Assembly: GCA_002392705.1 (NCBI GenBank)
Contig: DGHP01000123.1
Coordinates: forward strand, 1-6,277
Length of the DNA: 6,277 nt
Origin: Lachnospiraceae bacterium UBA3845
Lineage (GTDB): Bacteria > Bacillota > Clostridia > Lachnospirales > Lachnospiraceae
Direction of reading: 5' to 3'
Both the position numbers and the translations under genes were made by a program. Shown piece by piece: positions 1-6,277 of this stretch. The stretch's first letter is position 1; each line of letters starts with the position of its first letter. The notes below the pieces were generated by a model. That model saw nothing but the letters and a program-made list of their open reading frames with translations, did not search any database and was not told the DNA's origin.

Positions 1-756
1 GATATCTTCATGATGTCCGGATATTTTATGATTTTTGCGGTATCCTCGATGCCGTGGTTTATCGGCGTTCCGGTCGCACTGGCAGGTTCCGTCCTGCTCG
101 GTGTCGTGATTGAGAAGTCGGCCTACAAGCCCCTGCGGTCGGCACCGCGCATGTCGGTCATGATCTCCGCGATCGGTGTTTCCTACCTGCTGGAGAACCT
201 GGCGACCTATCTGTTTACCGCGATCCCGATGGCATATCCGGAGATTCCCGGCCTGAAGAAGATCTTTACCTTCGGACAGATCACGACCTCGCTGGTCACG
301 ATCCTGACGCCGGTGCTCACCATCGTGCTGGTCATTCTGCTCCTGCAGCTGATCAACAAGACGAAGATGGGTATGGCCATGCGCGCCGTGTCCAAGGATA
401 CGGAAGCTGCCAGACTGATGGGAATCCGCGTCGACAGCACGATCTCCATGACTTTCGTGATCGGTTCCCTGCTGGCCGGCATCGGAGCCCTGCTCTATTT
501 TACGGACCGTATGACGGTCTATCCCTATTCCGGCGCCCTGCCCGGCCTGAAATGCTTCGTCGCGGCGGTTCTGGGCGGAATCGGATCGATCCCGGGCGCC
601 GTGATCGGCGGCTTTATCATCGGAATTTCCGAGACCTTCCTGGTGGCACTGGGATATTCCACATTCTCGGATGCCTTCACGTTTGTGCTGTTGATTATCA
701 TCCTGCTTGTACGCCCGACCGGCCTGTTCGGCGAGGCTGCGACAGATAAGGTCTGA
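1..756 (+). CDS. livH: Branched-chain amino acid ABC transporter permease LivH (5' partial)
   Basis: One of the two integral-membrane subunits of the LIV/HAAT-type importer. With LivM it forms the channel that carries leucine, isoleucine and valine across the cytoplasmic membrane, driven by LivG/LivF. The reading frame is open from the first base, and the first visible residues (DIFMMSGYF) match the conserved 'FAHGD..M.GAY' region near the start of LivH. The true start is therefore upstream, with about 40-50 residues missing, and the Met codon at 10 is internal. 251 residues are visible against roughly 290-310 for the family. There are several hydrophobic membrane segments. The EAA-type cytoplasmic loop that contacts the ATPases is visible as MAMRAVSKDTEAARLMGI (visible residues 125-142), and the family C-terminal motif VLGGIGSIPGAVIGG is present. 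The stop is followed 10 bp later by livM. Family assignment is firm; substrate specificity within the HAAT group (amino acids, urea or short amides) cannot be proven from the permease alone. Confidence 0.95.
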   Translation, partial: DIFMMSGYFMIFAVSSMPWFIGVPVALAGSVLLGVVIEKSAYKPLRSAPRMSVMISAIGVSYLLENLATYLFTAIPMAYPEIPGLKKIFTFGQITTSLVTILTPVLTIVLVILLLQLINKTKMGMAMRAVSKDTEAARLMGIRVDSTISMTFVIGSLLAGIGALLYFTDRMTVYPYSGALPGLKCFVAAVLGGIGSIPGAVIGGFIIGISETFLVALGYSTFSDAFTFVLLIIILLVRPTGLFGEAATDKV

Positions 757-761
757 GGGGG
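755..761 (+). promoter_or_regulatory. Ribosome binding site of livM
   Basis: GAGGGGG overlaps the last two bases of the livH stop codon and lies 5 nt before the ATG at 767. Three possible starts cluster here (GTG 761, ATG 767, GTG 770). The spacing favours ATG 767, because GTG 761 overlaps the purine run itself. Its overlap with the livH stop suggests translational coupling. Confidence 0.75.
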
Positions 762-766
762 TGAAT

Positions 767-1855
767 ATGGTGAAGGAAAACAAACTAAGAGATCGGATCC
801 TTACAGTCATCGCCCTTGCCGCGGTGCTCGGCCTCATGACCTGGTACCAGATGAATTCCAGGCAGCATTCCTATGCGATCGCCATCCTGGAGCGTTCTGC
901 CATCTACGCGGTCGGCGCGGTCGCCATGAATCTCCTGACCGGATTTACCGGCCTGTTCTCCCTGGGACAGGCAGGCTTCATGGCCATCGGGGCCTATGTG
1001 ACGGCGGTACTGACCATTCCGACGAGCGTGAGGCCGAACGTGTATTACATGAACGGCATCGCGCCCTGGCTCGAGAACCTGCATCTGCCCATGATCCCTG
1101 CCATGCTGCTGGGCGGTCTTTTTGCCGCCGCGCTGGCTGCCCTGATCGGCATCCCGGTCCTGCGCCTGAAGTCGGACTATCTCGCGATCGCGACACTCGG
1201 ATTTGCGGAGATTATCCGGGCACTTCTGGCCGCACCCATGATGGACCGGATCACGAACGGCTCCTACGGCCTGAACAACATTCCGGGCTTTAAGAACCTG
1301 TTTCAGCCTGTTCTGATCGCCGCTGTCTGCATCATGGTGATGATCATGCTGATCAATTCCTCCTTCGGGCGCGCTTTCAAGGCGATCCGCGAGGATGAGG
1401 TGGCGGCGGAAGCCATGGGGATCAACCTGTTCAGACACAAGGAGCTGTCCTTTGTGATCTCCTCCTTCTTTACGGGCATCTCCGGCGGCATGCTTGCGGT
1501 GTTCATGCGCTCGATCGATACCAAGACCTTCCAGGTCACGCTGACCTACAATATTCTTCTGATCGTGGTCCTGGGCGGCATCGGATCCGTATCCGGCTCC
1601 ATCATCGGTTCCATCCTGATCAACGGCGGCCAGGAATGGCTCCGCTTCCTGGATGAGCCGCACGCGATCGCCGGATACTCCATCCCGCTGTTCAGACCCG
1701 GCCTGCGCATGGTTATCTATTCCATCCTTCTGATGGTAGTTGTTCTGTTCTGGCGCAGCGGCATTATGGGAACCAATGAATTCTCCTGGAAATGGTTTTT
1801 CGGTCTCTTCCACCGCTCAAAGCGGAAGAAGGTTCAGACAGGGGGTGATCAGTGA
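767..1855 (+). CDS. livM: Branched-chain amino acid ABC transporter permease LivM
   Basis: Second membrane permease of the LIV-type importer, partner of LivH. The product has 362 residues from ATG 767; the frame is open further upstream into livH, but the ribosome site decides for 767. After a short basic N-terminus (MVKENKLRDR) and a first membrane segment comes the family signature NLLTGFTGLFSLGQAGFMAI (residues 55-74). The EAA-like coupling loop is AFKAIREDEVAAEAMGIN (around residues 203-220), where the LivG/LivF ATPases dock. The later VVLGGIGSVSGSIIG block is also typical of LivH/LivM. The C-terminus ends in an aromatic and then strongly basic cytoplasmic tail (WKWFFGLFHRSKRKK). Its stop codon overlaps the livG start by one base (TGATG), so the two genes are very probably translated in a coupled way. 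Length and motifs are normal, with no sign of damage. Confidence 0.95.
   Translation: MVKENKLRDRILTVIALAAVLGLMTWYQMNSRQHSYAIAILERSAIYAVGAVAMNLLTGFTGLFSLGQAGFMAIGAYVTAVLTIPTSVRPNVYYMNGIAPWLENLHLPMIPAMLLGGLFAAALAALIGIPVLRLKSDYLAIATLGFAEIIRALLAAPMMDRITNGSYGLNNIPGFKNLFQPVLIAAVCIMVMIMLINSSFGRAFKAIREDEVAAEAMGINLFRHKELSFVISSFFTGISGGMLAVFMRSIDTKTFQVTLTYNILLIVVLGGIGSVSGSIIGSILINGGQEWLRFLDEPHAIAGYSIPLFRPGLRMVIYSILLMVVVLFWRSGIMGTNEFSWKWFFGLFHRSKRKKVQTGGDQ
1841..1847 (+). promoter_or_regulatory. Ribosome binding site of livG
   Basis: GGGGGTG lies within the last codons of livM, 7 nt before the ATG at 1855. An in-frame GTG at 1852 is only 4 nt away and is the less likely start. The choice changes the protein by one residue. 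Confidence 0.65.
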
Positions 1856-2709
1856 TGGCCCGGGAAGAAAGAAAGAATGTACTTCATGTTGAGAACATGA
1901 CCATGCAGTTCGGAGGCGTCGTCGCGGTCAACAACCTGTCCCTCGACGTCCTGCAGGGGGAGATCGTCGCCCTGATCGGACCGAACGGAGCCGGGAAGAC
2001 CACGGCATTCAACGTCATTACCGGTGTATATGAACCCACGAACGGGCGTGTTCAGTTCAATGGGGAGACCATCATCGAGAACTATCCCCGCGGGAAGATG
2101 AAAAAGAACTATCTGGGGGAGAATGCCGCGTCCTATAACAGGACCGTGAGCAAAACCCCGGATCAGATCACAAAACTCGGGATTGCCCGCACTTTCCAGA
2201 ATATCCGCCTTTTCAAGGCACTGTCGGTATTTGACAATGTCCTGATCGCCACTCACATGCGCTCGAAGGCCAATGTGTTTTCGGCCACCTTCCGGGTCAA
2301 CGGAGCGGAAGAGAGGGCGAACCGCGAACGTGCCATGCAGCTGCTGGAGATGGTCGGCCTTCAGGATCATATGAACGACCGGTCCACTTCTCTGCCTTAC
2401 GGCCAGCAGCGCCGTCTTGAGATCGCGCGCGCTCTTGCCACGCAGCCGTCCCTGCTTCTGCTGGACGAGCCGGCGGCAGGCATGAACCCGCAGGAGACCG
2501 AGGAACTGTCCGGCTTTATCCGCAAAATCAAGGATGATTTTAATCTGACCGTCTTTGTCATAGAGCATCATATGGATCTGGTCATGAGTATCTCCGACCG
2601 GATCTACGTGCTGAACTTCGGCAGCCTGATTGCGGACGGCACGCCTGAGGACATCCAGAGCGATCCGGTTGTCATCAATGCGTATCTCGGAACCGGCGAT
2701 ACGAACTGA
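1855..2709 (+). CDS. livG: Branched-chain amino acid ABC transporter ATP-binding protein LivG
   Basis: Cytoplasmic ATPase subunit that pairs with LivF to power the LivH/LivM channel. The product has 284 residues from ATG 1855. Motifs in order: Walker A GPNGAGKT (42-49), Q-loop in IARTFQNIRLF (Q115), the LivG-type signature LPYGQQRRLE (180-189) in place of LSGGQ, Walker B LLLLDE with catalytic Glu205, and the switch His in VIEHH (H238). All ATPase residues are intact. Compared with the textbook LivG layout there are about 25 extra residues between the NGETI strand and the Q-loop helix (about 75-104, rich in Lys, Asn and Tyr). My recollection is that similar linkers occur in Lachnospiraceae LivG proteins, so this is likely a lineage form rather than a defect. 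The start overlaps the livM stop by one base, and livF follows after 13 bp. Confidence 0.95.
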   Translation: MAREERKNVLHVENMTMQFGGVVAVNNLSLDVLQGEIVALIGPNGAGKTTAFNVITGVYEPTNGRVQFNGETIIENYPRGKMKKNYLGENAASYNRTVSKTPDQITKLGIARTFQNIRLFKALSVFDNVLIATHMRSKANVFSATFRVNGAEERANRERAMQLLEMVGLQDHMNDRSTSLPYGQQRRLEIARALATQPSLLLLDEPAAGMNPQETEELSGFIRKIKDDFNLTVFVIEHHMDLVMSISDRIYVLNFGSLIADGTPEDIQSDPVVINAYLGTGDTN

Positions 2710-2717
2710 GGGAGGTG
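2710..2717 (+). promoter_or_regulatory. Ribosome binding site of livF
   Basis: GGGAGGTG is a near-consensus Shine-Dalgarno site directly after the livG stop and 5 nt before ATG 2723. It fixes the livF start against the longer open frame that runs back into livG (from 2630). Confidence 0.85.
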
Positions 2718-2722
2718 GGGAT

Positions 2723-3445
<723 letters not shown>

Positions 3446-3503
3446 CACAGTCACTGTTCACGGCCTTCCACACAGCAGGCCAGAGGCCGGGCGGCGAGAT
3501 GCC

Positions 3504-3510
3504 GGGGTGG
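3504..3510 (+). promoter_or_regulatory. Ribosome binding site of the XpaC-family gene
   Basis: GGGGTGG lies 6 nt before ATG 3517. An in-frame ATG at 3499 would add six residues (MPGWID), but those codons are made from this same ribosome-site sequence and that ATG has a poorer site of its own. 3517 is therefore preferred. Confidence 0.7.
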
Positions 3511-3516
3511 ATAGAT

Positions 3517-5043
3517 ATGAGTGATGAGAATCAGAAAAAAAAGAAGGATGATTTAGAAGGACTGGAAGCGGTCAGCTTCCGGGCAGGCGAGATCGTTGAG
3601 GAGATTATCGACAACGCGATCCGCAGCGCCGATTACAGCAGTCTGAGCCGGCAGGTGACGGAAGCGCTGGACCGCGCGGCGGATGCCCTTCATGACGGGC
3701 TGACCAACGCTGTGCGGGGAAAAGGCGGCGAGGGGGGATCCGGCAAAAAGAGCGCGGATATTCCCTACTGGCAGAGGGAGGAGTCCCGGAGCTACCGTTC
3801 CTCCACCCGTTCGGGCTATGATGCCGCCAGATCAAAGGCGCAGAGGGGCTCTTCGGATCTGAAGGAAACGGCGGATTACCTTGCCGGGTCCGGCGGGGTG
3901 GCGAGTCCGGTCGGCGCTTATATCAAGGCTGCCCTCCAGATGATCTGGGCTTTTATCTCCGGCATGATTTTCATTGCTTCCCTGGCTGTGGGACCCGGCG
4001 GCGGAATGTGGCTTTTTTCGATTTTTTCAGCCCTGTTCGCAGCGCTTATGGCAGTGCTCGGAGTCAGGAATCTGAAAAAGATTTCCCGCATCAAACTGGC
4101 CAGGAAGATCCTGAAGCTGATGGCAGGCCGGGATTATATCTCGGTTGATGAGATCTCTTCCGCGATCGGGAAGGATCATGACAAGACCGCGGAAGAACTG
4201 CGGGGAATGATCCAGGATAATGTATTTACCGGCCAGGCTTATCTGGACCGTCAGAATACGACCTTCATGACCAGCCATGAGACCTACCAGCAGTACCAGG
4301 CTCTGGAGAAGAGCCGGGCTGAGCGCATGAAGCAGGAAAATGAGAGCGTATTCCGCCAGAAGGATCTGAAGGAATACAATAAGATGCAGGAGGGAAAGAA
4401 GGCCAGGGAGCAGAGTGAAGCGAAGCGGTCGGCCCAGATGGACCGGGAGACGCAGCAGATGCTGGAAGAAGGCCAGGCTTTCATCCGGCATATCCATGAG
4501 AAAAACGATGAGATACCCGGCGAGGAATTCTCTGAAAAGCTGGACCGTCTGGAGCAGATTGTGACAGGTATCTTCCAGCGCGTCGAAGCTGACCCGAAGA
4601 GCGCGCCGGACCTTCACCGCATGATGAAGTATTACCTGCCGACCACGCAGAAGCTGGTTGACACCTACGCGACCCTGGACAGCCAGAATATCAGCGGTGC
4701 AAATGTGGAGAATGCCAAGAGGGAGATCGAGCGGTCCCTGGATACGATCAACAGCGCCTTCGAGCGCTTCCTGGACCAGTTCTTCAAGGATACGGCCTGG
4801 GATGTCTCGTCAGATATCAGCGTCATGGGAACCATGATGGCCCAGGACGGCCTGACCGGCGGAGATGATTTCAGTGAGGAGAAGATCCGGGAGTATACCG
4901 CCGCTTCCGCACAGGAGTCCCGGCAGGAGAAAAGCTTTGAGGAAGAACACGGATATACGGAAGGGTATACCCGGGGCTATTCTGATACGCTCGGATCCGG
5001 CGCAGCCTATGCGGAGGCTCCCGACCGCGAAGGAAAAGGATGA
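3517..5043 (+). CDS. XpaC-family (5-bromo-4-chloroindolyl phosphate hydrolysis) membrane protein, long form
   Basis: 508 residues from ATG 3517. The family is named after Bacillus XpaC, which was linked to hydrolysis of the dye substrate X-phosphate. A true enzymatic role is not established, and I see no phosphatase motif here. Layout: Lys/Asp-rich start; helical segment (about 15-60); Gly/Ser/Arg-rich linker (about 60-120); two hydrophobic segments around a GPGGG turn (about 142-183), probably a membrane hairpin; a basic stretch; a compact domain resembling a winged helix (about 195-260, with ISVDEISSAIG and VFTGQAYLD); a highly charged, probable coiled coil (about 262-325). The conserved XpaC C-terminal domain follows, with YLPTTQKLVDTY (373-384) and DVSSDISVMGTMMAQDGL (429-446). 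The tail is Glu-, Gly- and Tyr-rich. At about 200 residues, Bacillus XpaC is much shorter. It faces telA convergently across a shared terminator. XpaC and TelA are frequent neighbours in Firmicutes, so a joint role in envelope or toxic-anion stress is plausible but inferred. Confidence 0.85.
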   Translation: MSDENQKKKKDDLEGLEAVSFRAGEIVEEIIDNAIRSADYSSLSRQVTEALDRAADALHDGLTNAVRGKGGEGGSGKKSADIPYWQREESRSYRSSTRSGYDAARSKAQRGSSDLKETADYLAGSGGVASPVGAYIKAALQMIWAFISGMIFIASLAVGPGGGMWLFSIFSALFAALMAVLGVRNLKKISRIKLARKILKLMAGRDYISVDEISSAIGKDHDKTAEELRGMIQDNVFTGQAYLDRQNTTFMTSHETYQQYQALEKSRAERMKQENESVFRQKDLKEYNKMQEGKKAREQSEAKRSAQMDRETQQMLEEGQAFIRHIHEKNDEIPGEEFSEKLDRLEQIVTGIFQRVEADPKSAPDLHRMMKYYLPTTQKLVDTYATLDSQNISGANVENAKREIERSLDTINSAFERFLDQFFKDTAWDVSSDISVMGTMMAQDGLTGGDDFSEEKIREYTAASAQESRQEKSFEEEHGYTEGYTRGYSDTLGSGAAYAEAPDREGKG

Positions 5044-5045
5044 TG

Positions 5046-5077
5046 AAAAAAGCACGGCCGGCCGGCCGTGCTTTTTT
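5046..5077. terminator. Bidirectional intrinsic terminator between the XpaC-family gene and telA
   Basis: A perfect 32-bp palindrome: six A, an 8-bp GC-rich stem arm GCACGGCC (5052-5059), loop GGCC (5060-5063), matching arm GGCCGTGC (5064-5071), six T. Because it is symmetric, it gives a stem followed by a U-tract on both strands. It can end the + transcript just 2 bp after the XpaC-family stop codon, and the - transcript of telA 76 bp after its stop. The GGCC loop is self-complementary, so DNA or RNA pairing through the whole centre is also possible. Confidence 0.92.
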
Positions 5078-5153
5078 GCGCGATAAAGCCCGAAAATGGC
5101 TGCCATGCCTGCATGAGCAGACGTTTTCAGGCTGACGAGACAGGAACAGTTTC

Positions 5154-6277
5154 TCAGCGTGAGGTTTTTGAAAGCTCGAGAAGCTTTGACTTCAGCTCGG
5201 CTTCCATGCGCGCCATCTCGGCTTCCGCCTCGGAGCGCTTCGCGCGGCCTTCCTCCTGGATCCTGAGAACATCGTCCAGGGTGCTGATCAGTTCGGCGTT
5301 TGTCTGCTTGAGCGTCTCGATATCCACGATGCCGCGTTCGGATTCCTTTGCGGTCTCCACGGAGGCGGAATGCAGCTGCTGCGCGTTTTTCTTAAGCAGC
5401 TGGTTGGTAAGCTCGGAAACCTCGTGCTGTGCCTTGGCGGCCTGATTGGAGTGCTCAACGCCCATGGCGATGACCATCTGGTTCTTCCACAGAGGAATCG
5501 TATTGACGATCGTGGACTGAATCTTCTCGGCCATGAGGGTATCCGCATCCTGAACCAGACGGATCTGCGGACCGGTCTGCAGGGCGATCATTCTCGTAAG
5601 CTCCAGGTCATGAAGCTTTTTCTCAAAACGGTCGCACATGGCGCCGAAATCCTTGGCTTCCTGGGCATCCTGCGCGTCTCCCGATGCGGCCGCGCGGTCC
5701 TGAAGTTCTTTCAGTTCCCCTGCGCGCACCTCGGCAAGACGCTTCTTGCCTGCCGCGATATACATGGAGAGCTCCTTGAAATAGGACAGGTTCAGGGCAT
5801 ACATCTGATCCAGCGTCGCCACGTCCTTGAGCAGCTGGACCTGATGCTTCTCGAGCGCGTTCACGATCGTGTCCACCGACTGTTCTGTCTTGTCATAGCG
5901 CGCCTGGAGGGCGACGAGCTTGTTGGACTGCTTTTTGAAGAACTTCAGGAATCCTCCGTCATCTTCCTTGACGTCAAAGTCTTTCAGCTCGGTGACAAGG
6001 CCGCTGATCATGGAGCCGACCTCCCCAAGGTCCTTGTTGCGGACATTGGCCAGGGCCTGATCCGAAAAATCAGACATCTTTTTCTGGGTTCCGGCGCCGT
6101 AGGTCATAATCGCATTGGAGTCATGAAGGTTGATCTTCTTCGCAAAATCGTCCACCATCTTCTGTTCTTCCGCCGTCAGTCTGACCTCCTGGACCGTTTC
6201 AGCGGGACGGGCGGCCTGGGCAGCCATGATCGCTTCCGCGGTGGGTGCAGGGGCGGCCTGGACCTGTGCGGCAGCGG
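5154..6277 (-). CDS. telA: Toxic anion resistance protein TelA family (5' partial)
   Basis: Member of the TelA/KlaA (YaaN-like) family, associated with resistance to tellurite and, in some Gram-positives, to cell-envelope agents such as nisin. The molecular activity is unknown. 373 residues are visible, in a soluble, largely helical protein without membrane segments. Core landmarks: LTAEEQKMVDDFAKKI followed by SNAIMTYGAGTQKKMSDFSD near the start, LEKHQVQLLKDVATLDQMY and NLSYFKELSMYIAAGKKRL in the middle, and TIPLWKNQMVIAMGVEHSNQAAKAQHEVSELTNQLLKKN further on. The protein ends in a long coiled coil (roughly the last 75 residues, rich in Glu, Ala and Lys). The frame stays open to the window edge through an Ala/Pro/Gln-rich stretch (AQVQAAPAPTAEAIM...). 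A Met at 6225-6227 has only a weak GGAAG upstream and is probably internal; the real start likely lies a short way beyond 6277. The convergent XpaC-family gene is its probable functional partner. Confidence 0.93.
   Translation of the reverse strand, partial: AAAQVQAAPAPTAEAIMAAQAARPAETVQEVRLTAEEQKMVDDFAKKINLHDSNAIMTYGAGTQKKMSDFSDQALANVRNKDLGEVGSMISGLVTELKDFDVKEDDGGFLKFFKKQSNKLVALQARYDKTEQSVDTIVNALEKHQVQLLKDVATLDQMYALNLSYFKELSMYIAAGKKRLAEVRAGELKELQDRAAASGDAQDAQEAKDFGAMCDRFEKKLHDLELTRMIALQTGPQIRLVQDADTLMAEKIQSTIVNTIPLWKNQMVIAMGVEHSNQAAKAQHEVSELTNQLLKKNAQQLHSASVETAKESERGIVDIETLKQTNAELISTLDDVLRIQEEGRAKRSEAEAEMARMEAELKSKLLELSKTSR

Noticed and set aside
785..1813. 342-residue open frame on the - strand opposite livM
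   Set aside because: Its product is rich in His, Asp, Gln and Gly with no recognisable domain. It is antisense to a clearly coding permease and results from GC-biased codon positions.
1849..2571. 240-residue open frame on the - strand opposite livG
   Set aside because: It is a shadow of the intact ATPase gene, with no family resemblance and no convincing ribosome site.
3462..3488. GGCCT ... AGGCC inverted repeat after livF as a possible terminator
   Set aside because: It is only a 5-bp stem with a 10- to 17-nt loop and no T-run after it. It is too weak to call.
3535..3543. Slippery A AAA AAG heptamer as a programmed -1 frameshift site
   Set aside because: The -1 frame reaches a stop after two codons (GAA GGA TGA), and no stimulating structure is evident. 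It would only give a peptide of about ten residues.
4027..4617. 196-residue Leu-rich open frame on the - strand opposite the XpaC-family gene
   Set aside because: Its leucine richness comes from reading the Glu/Gln/Lys coiled-coil codons backwards. It is not a membrane protein gene.
5104..5115. CATGC/GCATG mini inverted repeat in the spacer before telA's stop
   Set aside because: A 5-bp stem with a 2-nt centre is expected by chance, and it has no linked feature.
5068..5445. 125-residue Ser-rich + strand frame opposite the telA 3' end
   Set aside because: It begins inside the terminator stem and runs antisense to the conserved TelA coiled coil. The Ser/Ala-rich composition is a shadow effect.

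Overview
This looks like ordinary chromosomal DNA from a fairly GC-rich member of the Clostridia (Firmicutes), most likely Lachnospiraceae. The reasons are purine-rich Shine-Dalgarno sites of the AGGAGG type, tightly packed genes, a LivG variant with a linker before its Q-loop that I associate with Lachnospiraceae, and a long XpaC-family protein next to TelA. The lineage is inferred from protein character, not from a search.

Region 1 (1-3445, + strand) is the distal part of a branched-chain amino acid ABC importer operon of the LIV/HAAT family: livH (5' end cut off by the window edge), livM, livG and livF. The genes are 10 bp apart, overlap by 1 bp, or are 13 bp apart, each with its own ribosome binding site, so they are almost certainly one transcript. 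LivH and LivM form the membrane channel and LivG and LivF the ATPase pair. The periplasmic-type binding protein LivK is not in the window and would be expected upstream of livH.

Region 2 (3446-3516) is a 71-bp gap with no convincing terminator or promoter. The next gene (3517-5043, +) may therefore be reached by readthrough from the liv operon. It encodes a 508-residue XpaC-family ('5-bromo-4-chloroindolyl phosphate hydrolysis') membrane-anchored protein, much longer than Bacillus XpaC.

Region 3 (5046-5077) is a perfect A6-stem-T6 palindrome, a bidirectional intrinsic terminator placed between the convergent xpaC-like gene and telA. The 76 bp that follow (5078-5153) hold nothing I can identify.

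Region 4 (5154-6277, - strand) is telA, a toxic-anion-resistance family gene whose 5' end lies beyond the right edge. XpaC and TelA are recurrent neighbours in Firmicutes and probably act in the same envelope-stress process, but here they are convergent rather than co-directional.

No RNA genes, mobile elements, CRISPR arrays or long repeats were seen. I see no strong case for a wholly new system. The least understood part is the XpaC/TelA pair.
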